Assembly: GCA_030848705.1 (NCBI GenBank)
Contig: CM061243.1
Span: forward strand, 5,428,001 to 5,492,000
DNA: 64,000 bases
Reading direction: 5' to 3'
Origin: Heracleum sosnowskyi
Taxonomy: Eukaryota; Streptophyta; Magnoliopsida; Apiales; Apiaceae
A program made the translations under genes and the position numbers. The first letter of the stretch is position 1, and every line of letters begins with the position of its first letter. Under the pieces are notes generated by a model. That model did not search any database and was not told where the DNA came from. It was given only the letters and a program-made list of their open reading frames with translations. This document shows positions 22,515 to 36,260 of the stretch, in pieces.

Positions 22515-23700
22515 TGTATACAATGTGGTGGATGAATTTCAAAGTTGTATCAAGTGAGCTTTTAACATGAAATGAGTTTTAAAACAAATTCTACAAAACA
22601 TAAAATAAAAGCTATTTAAGTATGTGGTAGATAAGTTTAGAAATTGTACTGTATGGATTTTTAGCATGATAGATGAAGTTGGAGCATAAAACACTTGACC
22701 ATCAAATGGTCATGGGTTCGAACAATGAGCTACAATATTTTTAATATAATTATACGTTATAGGAATATATTAATAAATTACTAAATAGCATGAAAAGGTA
22801 TATTGACCTATAATAAATATAATGGATGAATATAATAAAGTAGGAAATATGAACAAAGTAAATGGGAACGAAGGGAGTATTTTTCACTTTTACCCTTTTG
22901 TTTAAAGAATATTCTCTATTTTATTTTGTATCAACTCTTTTTTGAAAAATTATGTAGGACTAAATTTTACCCGCAAAAGTAGCTCCATTCCTCCGTTCCT
23001 TGACACGATAGCACACTTTTAACTTAACCAGTCACTACATTGATACGATAAAACAAATATGAGTAATTATGATTAATCGATCTTCAACGAGATAAACCAT
23101 GAAATACTTGAGCCAGAGAGAAATGAAGATTTCTTGATTGAGTTCGCTATTGTACAAAGCAGAAGAGGAGAAAATCAATTGTGCTTCCCTATTCTTGAAA
23201 AGTCAGTTTCACTTTCATCCTAGAAACAGCTAGTGTCTGTTAACATATGTTTTTCAAGTTTATTTGGTATATAAGATATATAAATGGATCGGACAACAAT
23301 TTCTTGTTATGTAAAAGAGTGAAATAAGTAATCTTATGTCACAATTACAACTGAAAACTACTGGAATCACACTAAAACCATCAGGTTCTGTCAAATTCAC
23401 TAACAAAAGATTTCACCTTAGAAACCGACTTGAAGCAAATTAACATCAAAGGTAAAACAACATACAAACTCATTAAATATGTCAGCAAGGTCGAGGCTAC
23501 GTAACAAATTTTTTTAAGGGTTTAAGCTAATGTATCTTGTACAGCACCAGGTACTGGTTACATTACCGTCCATCTAACTATCAATGGCGTATACAGAGAC
23601 TGTCTATGTATGCGTGTTTGCATGCAAGTTTCTACATGTTTGTGTATAATGTATGTACAATATATACGGTATCTGCGAAGTTACTTTTACCATCAGCTGC
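22515..23700. other. Intergenic DNA downstream of the minus-strand plastid protein gene
   Basis: No gene seen. A Stowaway-like right end (GGGAACGAAGGGAGTA, ending at about 22880) marks another decayed MITE. The last few hundred bases are probably the 3' UTR of the gene at 23702. Confidence 0.35.
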
Positions 23701-23701
23701 A

Positions 23702-26229
23702 TCACTGTATCTCCCTTTGACTCGACGACATGGGTTTGAAGGCAGCCAATAGAACAGCAACTTTGCATGTGAGAAACCCCATCATTCCAAACACAAGGTC
23801 TTTTGGAGCTACTACAATGGCCCTATTTTCTGATCCGGACTTTAAGGCAATTGCAGCGAATGATAACCCTAATGCTAAGGCAGACACTGTGCCCACTACC
23901 TTTCCCAAAGATTTTTTAAAACCCACTTTTTCATTTTTATTCAGTTCCGGAGCTGGCAATTGATCGACGGATCTTTGGAGAAATAATAGGTACAGGAAAC
24001 CACTAATTCCACCTGTTAAGAATGCAAATGCAGCACTTTCTTCTGAGGACAAGGATGCAATTCCTGAACCAGCTAAGATAAACAATGTATCATAGAGAAG
24101 CAAAGTGTTTTTCAGATCTTCGTATTCTCTCATGCTTTCTTCATTTGATACATTAAGAGTCTTGGCTGATGATGACTTCAAAAGGCTTTCGTTAAGCAAT
24201 GTAAAGTTGTCCCCAGAGAACTCCGTTATTGAGCAAGGTTTAAGTTCCGTCATCGAGTTGTAACTTCCCTCACCCAGCTGGATATCCTCTGTTTTGAAAT
24301 CGTAATGTAAACCAATAAACGAATTGTCTGATTTTCTGCTCTCTTCTCGCAATAATTGTGGCTGACAAATAATGCTTAAACTGGCACCACCTAGTCTCCA
24401 CTGACCTGATAAATGAAACAAGAGCTAATATTTCAATGTTGAAACCAGAAACCAAAGAGAATTGGCTCTTATTGAACAAAAATACATATACATATACAGC
24501 CAATATGCTTCTTTTTACCTTATATTCTGATCACATATAATTTTTAATAATCTAACAAAAGCTAAACCAATATGTCACTTTGACAGTATGCATTTACACT
24601 TATATAATATTGAAATTCTACATTAAACAAAGTATTGACCTGATTCAGGGCTGATCCAGATCGCTACAATCTTCTGAAGTTTAGGTCCCTCGAAGGTAAA
24701 CTCATCAATAGAACCTCTTTGAAAATGGAGTGCATCAGAAACAACCTCATTGTCTGATTGCATATGATGTTCTTTACTTGAACTCACAGGTAACCTCTGC
24801 AAGATTGAATTACCATTTTCATCTATCACGCAAAGCTGTATACCAGAATTTGTGTCCGTAAGACCAGATCCATACAAATTGCTGGTTCTTAGCTCAACTT
24901 TGTACAACGTCTCGGATTGGTCTAGATTAAAAGATTTGACCAACTTTTCTAGCGAGTCTGTGCATGTATTTGCTTCTGTTGCTGACACAAGACGGGAAGG
25001 TTTTGCAAAGCTCTGAAAATCTAAAGCAAAACCTTGATCAATAACATATGGTGACAAAATAGGCATAGAAATCTAAACTACAAAGCAGATAGGTGGTGGC
25101 ATATGGGTAGCAAAAACTAGTGGTAAAACCAACATATGCAACTGAGTAATTCTTAGATGGGTAAACCCATTAATAGCATATACATTCCAAGACATTTTCA
25201 TAAACAAGAACTTAAAGAAAGGACGGACACTTAACTAGTTTATAGACATTGCTCCATCTACCCAACAATACCTGATGTAACCCATACTACACTAATGTCC
25301 TACTCATAAAAAATGTTAATTTCTACATATTAATATAAGTAAGCAATTAAAGCTAGAATTCATCACAAGCCAGTTCATGACTTATCTCACACAACTGTAA
25401 GTTACACATGTCAGCAAACTCATTAATGTTGTAATGCTCTAAAACTTGATTATTAACACTTTAGAACTTTTCATAGAGATGCCTGTAATGTGCTACTCGA
25501 AGGTTTAAATCAAAAATAAACTTGACTTCTTCGTTCAATCAAATAGACTCAATATTTCCTAGCACCGAGCACTGTGCTTTAGCTTGACAAAACTCTCTTA
25601 CAAAAAAGTCTGGATTGCACTCAGTCAGCCACAAGTGACCAAACTTGTACACTTTCCTAATTGCAGGCTATGTATTTTCGAAGGTACTATAATCTACGCC
25701 ATAATCCCATCACTATAATCACCACATATTAGTCCTTTAAAGTCCAATCTCATGTTTCTTTTGCATAATGTTCTTAAGACTAACTATTTAATCCCCTCCT
25801 AGAATTAAATATTTTAATCTTTATTATTAATCCCACAACTATAATCCTTTTCCCACTTTTACAAAACAAACACATGATTTTAAATAATACAAACGATTAT
25901 AATCCAATCCGATACTTAATGCCACGAAACAAACATAACGGCACCCAAACTATTTAAGAATAATGGAGCAGGATAGGTGTTTTAAGTAAACACGCAACCT
26001 CCGATCATCTAATTCTAGATTGTCTACACTTGAATTCAAAATTAAACATATTAAACAATTATAAAAATAATGACAAACAATAAATTATTAACGCATACAT
26101 ACCTTGATAATCAGAGTTTTTGGAATAAATTCTTGATTTTCTTCTTACATGAAAAAGGGTTGTTGAATTTGTTAAATAAAGTTGTCTCGTAGGAGTGGAG
26201 ATGAGATGCCTCGTTGAAAGTAACTCCAT
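23702..26229 (-). CDS. Predicted plastid-targeted membrane protein
   Basis: Three exons (26229-26103, 25032-24640, 24405-23702) close into 407 codons before the stop. Exon 1 gives a Ser/Thr/Arg-rich, acid-poor N-terminus (MELLSTRHLISTPTRQLYLT...), typical of a chloroplast transit peptide. Residues about 43-180 form a soluble region ending in WISPESGQWRLGG, reminiscent of a PLAT/beta-sandwich edge. Residues about 275-395 hold three or four hydrophobic segments (LLLYDTLFILAGSGIASL; AAFAFLTGGISGFLYLLFL; VGTVSALALGLSFAAIAL; LVFGMMGFLTCKVAVLLAAF). I believe plants have a conserved DUF family of this layout, but I cannot name it with confidence. The exon 2 acceptor (ATCAAG/GT) is the only one that keeps the frame. 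Broken copies of this gene lie at 4.9 and 7.1 kb. Confidence 0.75.
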
Positions 26230-26329
26230 GTATGTATGTATATGTATGTATCTTCGCAAGAACAAAGAGAGATAACTCAAACTTACGGGGCTGAGAGAAT
26301 GAAATGTGTCTTGAAATTATGACAACCAA

Positions 26330-27547
26330 ACCTTAAAACTGAAAGAACTAATGTTGGTCCAGCTTGGCAAATATTCTCCCGATTAGAAAATCGTTTTAGT
26401 TTTTTTTTTTAAAAGATAAAATTATAATCTATAGTTTTTCGTAAAAGTAACTTTTAATTATTTATGATAATATTCTACTTATATCTCAATTGAAATAGCA
26501 TTTTAATTTTTAATAATCATTTCACCCCTTCCTATTCATCACATAAAATATAAACTCGTATTCTTTTAAAATGTATTATTTTTTATGTAAATTACCAAAA
26601 TTAACACTTAAATTTCACAATGTAGATAAATCCCAGAAGTTTTAAGGAAACCATTATTACAATTTACAATTGCATAACATAATTAGTTTCCAGGTCTTCC
26701 AACAATAAAATAATGGTGATTTTCCCTTGACCCAGATTATAATGATGCAAATATAGACATAATTTTCCATTCAATTATAATATCATAACACCTTTTTTTT
26801 TTCTGCAAAATATACTTCATCCGTCCCATTTTAAGACTCCTATAAATTATAACTCTACAACTTATTTTTAAAACTTTCTTTTTCTAAATAAAAAATTAAA
26901 CATTATATTTTTATTCAGAAGAAAAAAAATTAAAATAATTTATCGAAGTATAGATTAAAAAAACCCTTAAAATACGTGCTAAGCCATCATCCATAATGTA
27001 AAGAATTGAGTTCAGGGTCCTGGTCCCGACAATCAGAGACCAGGAGCCAACAGTTCATCTATAGTAAGTTATAGACCAGAGTATTATATCTGACACTAAA
27101 GCATTATCAGAAGCATTGTAACTAGACAAGGAAACATACACAATACTAACATCCCTAATTCATTGCCTAAAATGTTCCCACATCTTTGGGGCATGCAAAG
27201 GATGATACTAAATCCAAGGCTCCATTAGGGAATGCCAAAAAGGTTCCACAGGTGATAAACCGGGACCATAATACAAAACATGAAACCAATTACACCATAA
27301 GAATAAGAAGAATACAAAATAAATCTATCATGTCCAAATTCCTGGCAAACACTCGCTGCGACCTTTTGCTCTAAATTGCCCCTAATCCTGGTTGATGATT
27401 AAACGTGTAAACATCAGTTGTACTTAATATACTACTAATATTTTATCATTAAAACTTAGAACAGCACCATCTTTGCTAGCAATACCTGCAACGTCATCAA
27501 GTCCTCACGAGAAATAGCCTTTAACAAAGCATCACTTATTCCTGATG
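26330..27547. other. Intergenic DNA between two minus-strand genes
   Basis: Promoter side of the plastid protein gene and 3' side of the MOS1 gene. A decayed Stowaway-like left end (CTTCATCCGTCCCATTTTAA) lies at about 26816. No gene is seen. The region from about 27200 to 27547 is probably the MOS1 3' UTR. Confidence 0.35.
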
Positions 27548-30500
27548 TCAATCATAACCAACATCAACTTGAACGGCACTACCCTTTCGCCCATAAGAGT
27601 TACCTCCACCTCGCCTCGGTTGACCCTGACCCCTCTCTCTGTACCTTGGGCCCATGTGATGTGAGCCATCTGTGGGCCCTTCAAAATTGTTGGATTTGCC
27701 ATGGTTGTGTGGCCCAACAGGCTGGTATTCATAATGTGAGTTACGTGGCTGCCTTTCTCTGTTTCCAGGTACACTGTGATGCCTGTTATCTTGCCCACCA
27801 GAACTCCAATCTTCACGTGATTCTTGCCCTCTAACAGACCGGTAATTTTGGTTTCCATGCTTTTGATACCCCGAAGAACTGCGTTGTCCAAAACGCGTAT
27901 CTCCACTTTCAGTAGGGCCCAGCTCATCCATGCTGGCAAGACCATGCTTGTGATGGGGTTGAGGACGCTCTTTAGCTGCGGTAACCTTCTTTTCTCTCCT
28001 TCCTTCTGGATATACAACATTCGTAGATTCTCCTACACTCATGTTTTTGGACAGGGAATGATCAGGATGAAGCTGAGGAATAACCGCACCTTGGTCTTTA
28101 TCCAGTGCTGCAGAAGCATCTCCAGTGAAGTGGGGAGAATCTTTTCTTGTACCCCTGCCAGCTCCTTCAGAAACATGTTGACCACCACTAGATCTCCTTA
28201 CAGTCTGAGCATTGGCAGAATATGCCTGGGATTTTGGTTGCCAAAGAGATGAGGTTCGTTCCCCATTGCCACGGTATTCTTCTGCGGCAGAACTTCTCTC
28301 TTGTTGACTATTCTCAAGGGCTGCAGATTGAGTTGGCTTTTTATACATCTCCCCACCATTATTGTTTTTCTGATCAACATCATGCTTATTAGCTATGTTT
28401 CTTTGACCTTTGTAAGGCTGCCGCTTGCCTTTGCCTTTTACTACACCTTGATCTTTCATCCCAAAACTGGCATTGACAGCTGCAGTAGGTTCCTCGGGCA
28501 TGTTCCAACCATCAGAAGGGTCCCAAGCATCAGAAACAATAGGTTCAGGTATCGACTCCTGTTGATCCATATATTTGTGGATATTCTTGCTTGAATTCGA
28601 AGATGAACCCATGTGAAGATGTGATGATTCTGTTGAACCATGATGCTTCCATCCTCCATGTGCTCTTGCATGTTTACTGTGCCTACTGTCTCCAATATTG
28701 GACTCTACTGCACGCACCACATTTTCAAGTACTGATGGATGAGAACTCTCCTGGAAACTAGATTCTTTTCTGCCACCAGTCTCATTCAGTGTAGTCTGAC
28801 CAGCAGAAGATGATACCGGAGACTGGATGGTTCCCTGCTGGGCTAGCTCTTTCGCCACTTGCTTTGGAACATATCTCTCCATTTCTGCCCTTTTGCTTTT
28901 CACACTATTCTGACCTAAACTATCATTCTTTGTTGTCACAACAGAGTGCTGTTCTAATCTCCTGCCGGCTTCATCTGCGCCCTCAAGTCTATTGTGGGAA
29001 CGCACTGGAGCCCAGATAGTAGCATCATTTCCATGAGATCTATCAGCCACCTTGTTAGCTTGTGCATTTCTTGAAATCCTGCGAGGAGGCTGAGACTTCC
29101 GGTGGTTAGTTACTTTAACATGAGATTCATCACTAACCAAGGAGTCCTGCTCTGGAAGTTGTTTTACGTCCTCCTTCACCACCTGAACGGAACCAGAATC
29201 CACCTCGCTTTGAGAAGCTTTTATCTTTCCACTTTCAAGGAAAGCTTTTTCAGAATCAGGTTGTTTGGACACCTGTAATTGTGAATTTGAACCTGGTAGA
29301 GGATTCTCGAGCTTGTTCTTGGTCTTACCAGACTTGGTACCTTTAATTTTCTGGGATGCTGAGACCTCATCTACATTATTAAAATTTTCAGGTAAAGTTG
29401 ATTGGTGACTTGAAACGATTCCTTCAGGAACAGTCTTGGAAAATGAAGTACCCTCAACTGCCACACTTTCGTGGATATTTGCTATTCCAATTGTGCCAAA
29501 CGAAATCATACTCTCCGGATATTGTTTCTTCATTTGGATATTTTGCATCTTTTTGTAGCTTGTTTGCTCATGCTTAGAGGAGCTACTATCATTAACCCAG
29601 GGAGCAGCTTTGACATTAACATCAGCAGCACCAACAGAATCTAGTTTCAAAGGTGAAGTCTGGGGAGCAGGAGTCTGTTCTGCAATCTCTGATCTGTCCA
29701 TATGCAAATTTTTGGATAGAACAGCACTTTCTGGGACCCTTAAGGCGCAGCTCTCAATAATAGGAGCAACTACATTAGAGCTTAAAGCCATAACTGGATT
29801 TGGTGCATCAATTTTTGGAGCACTCTTTACAGGTTCTGCAAGGATCTGTAACTCTTTCTGATCTACAGCGATGTCGCTAATTGGTGGAGCTTTTTCCAAT
29901 TTCTCTGTCAAAACACCCCCAGTCTGACTACGCCTGTTCAACTCTTCCAATTTAGCAAGAGCTTTTGCCTTCTGTTCCTTAATTCTTTCTTCCTCTTCCT
30001 TCTGAAGTTGTATTTTACGTTGCCTTGCTAATTCTATGTACTTTGCACGCTGAAAAATTATATGCAGAGTCATGAACATGAAAAACAACATATAAGCAAC
30101 TTGAAAAGAGTTTAAACAGTATATTACCTCTGTCTGAGTATCACATGGATTAAGAATTTGGGTCAGAGTTTCACCAACATCTTTTCCTGAAAGACTTGTC
30201 TCAGTCATTCCAGAAGCCTCTGCATGAGCATGATGATGGTCACGATTGTTTGCAATAGAAACAGGCCCTACATATGCTTTTGGGATTGCTGCAAGACACT
30301 CTGCAGAAAGGGGCTTCTTCCGCCAAACATCAACATCTGCGCTAGCCATTTCTTTAACATGTTGCTCAGGTCGGCCTTCCACGCCATTATTAGCTCTCCT
30401 GTAGACTCACAAATAGTTAATGCAACATAATGGAATTAATAGACAACTTAAAAGGAGCATGATAATCAAGATACCTTAAGTTGGTAGTCCCAACACTCGA

Positions 30501-33500
30501 TCGACTGGATGAATGGATTACATCTCGAGAATTAGGTTTTTCAGCACATAAACCAACAGTGCTGACATCATCTTTCGAGGCATTAGAGATGTCATCAAAC
30601 TGTAACATATTCATATGTTCGTGCATGCTGGATGCTGATGCAGCCTCCTGGCGGACATCAGAAGCCCGGGCCTTGGCATTTAAACCCTCAATTTTCTGCA
30701 ACAAAGTTGAATCCTTCGGAGCAGCTGCAAGTACACGAGGAACTTCTGGATGAGATGATGGTGCACATGCCATTTCAGATTTTTTTCCCCGATTCCAATC
30801 GACGTGGTCAATTGTTTCAGGTGACCTTAATCTGGCAGAGTTCAACGAATGTACTGTGCCGTCATATTTTCTTGAAGAAGAAGAATATTCACCATGTGCG
30901 GATCTTCTGGAATGCATCTCTTCCCTTCTACTATCAGCCCCCCATTCATTATTGCGGAAAGCTGATCTCTGTTGGCTCCCCTTCTCTGGTAAGGAGACGT
31001 TTCCTGGGGCAGTATTCTCCCAGCTCCCTTTTTCACTTGGGCCATCTAAGTCATTATGTTGCTTAGTAAGAACTTTATATGGCCCTCGAGGGTCGTCTGA
31101 ATTCAAAGATTCCACTTGCTCGCGTCCCCCAACTCTGGCATGGGTATTGCTATGATCAGGAGTACCCTGAGTTGGAAACCTATTAAAAACAGGGGGGGCG
31201 GCTGACATCCCCATAAATGGTATATCTCGTTCGTTGGGATTGTAGCCCATTGGAGCACCGTAATAATTATCATATGGAACTGGAGGAGGGTAGAAGTTAG
31301 GCCTGATTGGCATACCTGGATGCATATAAGCATCAGGGATCTGGGGCCTGTACATATCTCCATTTTTTGGATGCTGGCCTCTTGGGGGGCCACTCGCTGG
31401 GACATGCTGGGGAACTGCCTGAGAAATTCCTAGACTTGGAGGTGGCATCTGAGGTCGATAATAAGGAAAAGGCTCAAGTGGAAAGCCACCTGCAGCAACG
31501 GGAGGTCCATATGGTGGACCTCCTGGAGGTCCTCTATACCATACCCCAGCAGGAGCATTCATTGGAGGACCACGCCAGGCATCAAAATGCTGAGGAACAT
31601 TTGTATTCATGAAGTGTTGGGGGTAACCCCCTTGCCATCTATTTGAGTTAGGTTCAAATCCGTCTTCAGAGTGTTGGGTGTCATCTCTTTTCCAGGTATT
31701 TGTGTTTCCACCCGTCCCATCTGCATTTCAGGAAAATTAGAAACCGATAATTAAATCCCCTACTATTGCTGGGTCCAGTCAGTACATGAATATAAAGATC
31801 TAAACTGGAGAATATTGCAAAAGAGAGAGCTTTTATTAAGTTCAGAGGCACAACCAGATTCAGAAGTCACAGTTTTTTCATATGATGCTGCTACTTCACC
31901 AGGAGATGATCTAGGACGATCATGTGCACCATATTCTGCCATTAAACATCAACAAGCAGTCAAAAACACGGCATGATGCAATATGAGCAGCAAATGTCAG
32001 ATATACTTTAGCAGACAGAAGAAATCATAAACAAAGTCATGAAATAGGAGAAAGTAATCTGAAGGTGTACAGTTTACTTATAAAACAATGTAGACGCTCA
32101 AAGACTTGTGTATCAGTGAGACCTACGGCTCTTCCATTGACTATCCAATGAAGAAAGAAAAAGAACTGAAAATAGATATTTTTAACAGGCACCAGGTCGA
32201 TTTAATTTTTAATTGCTATTATCATTATTAGTTTGGGAGGGGGGGAGAGGTTTCAACCAATTGATGCCACTTGATAACAACAAATTAAAAGCAAGCTAGC
32301 ATCTGGCTTTAGTCAGAGATTAGGTCTAACAAAAATGGACACAAACGGCTTATTCCGGTCTCCTAGGAAGATCACATGTATCAGTGTATTACTAGTTCAG
32401 ATTATAAACAATAAAGTATCTGGATTGGAAGTTGAGTATAAACTAAGGTTCGAGGTTTAAGTGTTTCACTGCATAGCAATTCAACCACCAATAAGGATGA
32501 GCAACACAACCTTATAGGATGATTAGACAACTGAAAATTTACATAACACTTGAGCTAATTACCATGTGAGTCGGAATCCTTTCCAGAATTGTCTCTCTCT
32601 GAACCAAGAGTTGGAAAATCTCCAGAAGTTAGTGAAAATCCTTCGTTCTTGGTAGATGCTATTACCTGTTGCGTATTTGGGAGAACAATAAGATCAGTCC
32701 ACAAGAAGAGTTTCATCACCATCATGTACCAATAGAAATTTTTGGCTACATTATATTATAACATTTTCCTTGCATTAATTTTCTTAATATAGATCCAGCA
32801 TACCAATTTGTCAGCAGTCCCTGTTCGGCCCCATGGTGCTGAACTATCAGGTACATGTTCAGCAAATCTAGACAGCTGTGAGCTACCAGGTCTTGTTTCT
32901 GCACTTTGAGGTCGCAATGAGGTCAATGATGTTTGATTTGATGTCAAAGCCCCAGAAGCTGATGATGGCCGCGAATTAGAACCCCAAGCACTGGGGACAG
33001 ATTCCTGCAATCTATCACTGCCCGCAGTTGATGGCCGAGTGCCACTTCCACCAGACGAAGGACGACCACCGGCATGGCTTGGTGAACCATTGGATAAATC
33101 ACCACTTGGAGACTGTACCGAGGAACCCCATGGATTTGATGCAGAAGACGATGGCCGACTTCCCCAACTAAGACTACCCCTATGAGAAAGTGATGTATGA
33201 ATAAGTTCCTCCTTTATAATTTATTAATCAATTAATTTATTATTATGATTTATTAATCAATTAATTGATTACTTTGTGGGAGGGAGAATTACAACAAACT
33301 ATAGGTTGATGTATGTACTTTAAAAAAGTATGTGTGAGGATAGAGAGTATTAGAATTGTTTAAGCTGTACTTACTTGGGAACAATTTCCACATTAGGATC
33401 AAGCCCGTGATTTTCTAACCTTAAAGAAAATATAAACCCAACATGGTTTTAGAAATTAAACCAACATAAGTAAAGATATAATCATATAACAGTGAATACA

Positions 33501-34610
33501 ATAAAAGGATAAGTATACCTTTGACTAGGTAAGTTTATAGGTTTCGGAACAGCAACCTTCCCCAAAACTATCATCGCACCTCTTCTTGCAGAGGCCCGCC
33601 TATGATAAAATTAAATAACACAAATGCAAACAACTAAGCATAAATGTCGATCAACATTATACTGAAACTTTACAACAATATCAATCCATGGGACATCAGC
33701 CTGTAAAGACTGAATCATCGAAACACACACCACAAAGGATTTTTGGAGCATAATTTGCCCATGGTCGATCACGGATATTAATGTCACAGACAAATACTCC
33801 ACTTGCTGATTAATTTTAGTAGGAAAAAATCCACTTGGAAACAGAAAAATGATTTTCCTAATAATGACCAAGGTTAGTCACCTATACACCTTTATATAAA
33901 TCTCATAATGCTAAAATTGCTGGAAGTTAAAGCTTTTAATTATAAACCTGATATCCACCAGTAAAAAAGAGGAAAAAATATAACCACAAGAGTTAAAAGA
34001 AGCATCATTTATATTTTAAGAGACCGACAAAAAAGCATTCAAGACACTTGAAGGACCAGAACAACACAAACAATCTGCTCACCAATGTGCTTTATATGCA
34101 CTACTTTTCAAGTAAAAAATCACAGATTATGAGCCCAAACGCAAAACATCTATAAATGAGGTATATGTGGTGCCGTTGGAGCCTCAAAAGGCACACAAAA
34201 AATAAAAAACCATTAATACACAGTACTCACCTTCTTAGCCCAGAAAAATACCGTGGAGTTTTAATATAATAACCTCTATTTCTAATACAAAAAATTAACA
34301 AATAATTACATTTACATATAATATACATGTATATATATATATATATACACACATATATACTAATGTAACAAAAACAATGACAATAACTATATATATTTAA
34401 ACTTTTCACCAACTTCCAACTTCTTAAGCTATCAAAGAGACCGTTTTTAGATTTGATACTTAAATTTTTTTTCATGTGTTACAGTTCTGTGATTTAAGAA
34501 ACTCCCAACAAAATGAGACCCAGCTTTTAATGATGACAAATGAGAAATTAAGCAACATAAATGTAAGGTAAAATATACCTCCTCTCGCCAGCCAGCATAC
34601 TCGATGTCAT
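27548..34610 (-). CDS. MOS1: MOS1-like BAT2-domain protein
   Basis: Nine coding exons close exactly into 1,578 codons: 34610-34579, 33599-33519, 33419-33375, 33179-32804, 32665-32563, 31935-31855, 31720-30475, 30398-30128 and 30049-27548. The N-terminus (MTSSMLAGERR, ASARRGAMIVLGKVAVPKPI, NLPSQRLENHGLDPN, SLSWGSR, then Gly/Ser-rich GGRPSSGGSGTRPSTAGSDR) is the BAT2 N-terminal domain as in Arabidopsis MODIFIER OF SNC1 1. A Pro/Gly/Tyr-rich middle follows, then a charged coiled coil near residue 745 (AKYIELARQRKIQLQKEEEE). The tail is Gly/Arg/His-rich and probably RNA-binding. In Arabidopsis MOS1 is a nuclear protein that modulates expression of the immune receptor gene SNC1 and affects cell cycle and flowering. 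The protein is largely disordered apart from the BAT2 part and the coil. Confidence 0.92.
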
Positions 34611-36198
34611 AGTTCCAGTGTAGTACTAAGGTCATCCAAACAGCATAAAATAGGCGTGGCTACAAAATAGAGAAGGTAAGATCATTTACAACAAAGATTT
34701 TGATGTTATTGATTTACTAATCATACAAACACATAATAAATGGATATGAATGCGTCAAAAAGAGCAGTATAATATAACAATTACTTCACTGAGCAAATTT
34801 CTCAGAAAAGACCACTGTAATTCGAAAACGTAATGTCCAAGATTCCTGTACCATTGTAACTGAAGGACCCCGTTCTTAACACTACAACTTGATTGGATGT
34901 GGTGCTAATTTACAACTGTTCCAACCATTCAGCTTAAAACATTAAACACCAAGCTGTTTCTTGTTTGAAAGTAAATAGACGCCAATACCAAAATATTGTT
35001 ACATGTAGAAGTGTTAAGTTCTTGAGCATTTTTCACATGTTGATCGGGTTATTAGTTTGCATGGGTTAGTGACTTCCATTAAGGTTTGCTATTTTACTAT
35101 TATGTCACAAGGTTTGCTATTTTACTATATCGTAAGAGATAATATTTAACATGCAGTTTTGATTTTCATCTCCAATAAAATAAAGAAAGACTTCCAGATT
35201 TAATACTGCGAATCAACAATCAGACAATGTACTGAAAAGTGTAGATTGTTAGCATTATACAAATTTATAGTCAAAATGTAAAACTAGTATAATGCCAAAT
35301 GTGATATACAGCTTCTTTCCTCTCTTGTTCTCAACTGACATTATTTGTGCATTTTAAATCTTCAACTGAATCAAAGATTTCATCTTTCCCGGGGAGCATT
35401 CATAGTAAAACTTGTACTTGCAGATATAACTTGCCCTATATAAGTTTTATCGCTTCAATTTTCGTATTTTCGTATTAGTAGTATAAGATTAATTTCCAAT
35501 CTTACATATCGTTACTATGATTTTCGCTTCATTACTAATATCAATATTAACTACTCATATCTAACCGGAGGCATCAACTTCTGTCAAAATTCAGTAACAG
35601 AAGATTTAACAAAATAAAACCAACTTAAAGCAACTCCATATCAAAATTCACGATAAATTTTATCATCGTCAGTAATAAAACAACATAAAAATCAAACAAG
35701 TTTCAATTTTTACACATATTTAAAACTCGAAATTCAAAACGTACTACTAGTGACACCACTGTCTAGCAATTAATTACTAAAAACACACAAATCATTCATA
35801 AAAAACAATAAAATACAAGCATAAATAAAATTAAACCATAATTAAAATTCTGTAAAATATGTCTAAGCAATACTCTGACAAATAAACAGTTATCAATTAT
35901 CAATTATTCTCGAAAACCTAAAATCAAATTAATCTCATATACATACACATACATATAATGTTCGCAATCGTGAAAAAATTAACTGACCGCAGAGAGAATA
36001 ACGAGACGGATCCTCGATCTGCGAGCTTCACCGAGAGAGAGAGACAGAGAGAGAGGGAGGGAGAGAGAGAGACAGAGAGATGAATATGCTGATGTAACGG
36101 CGTCGTTTGAGAGGCGTTGTGTAAGTTTGTTAATATGTGTGTATGTGTATGGCGGTGAAAGAAGAGAAGGGATCGGAGAGGGAGAAGGCAAAAAAGGG

Positions 36199-36246
<48 letters not shown>

Positions 36247-36260
36247 TAAATGTTTGTATA
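34611..36260 (-). promoter_or_regulatory. MOS1 5' leader with a long leader intron
   Basis: An acceptor (TTTTGTAG) at 34660 lies 50 bp upstream of the ATG, and a donor (GCG/GTCAGT) at about 35987 fits a leader intron of approx. 1.33 kb (34660-35987). The first leader exon would lie in the GA/CT-rich DNA at 35988-36240, with GA microsatellites at about 36033-36080 and 36206-36243. Such CT-rich leaders are common in plant genes. The transcription start is not fixed. Confidence 0.5.

Noticed and set aside
23730..23963. Plus-strand 77-codon frame opposite the plastid membrane protein
   Set aside because: Antisense shadow of exon 3, whose minus-strand reading has membrane segments and spliced neighbours.
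25033..25066. Start of the plastid protein at a Met in MPILSPYV
   Set aside because: An in-frame stop lies just upstream and the first exon at 26103-26229 joins in phase only at 25032, giving a proper transit peptide; MPILSP is then intronic.
27646..31612. Many plus-strand and alternate-frame open stretches across the MOS1 exons
   Set aside because: They are shadows of long, low-complexity MOS1 exons. None has its own splice or promoter support and all oppose the conserved minus-strand reading.
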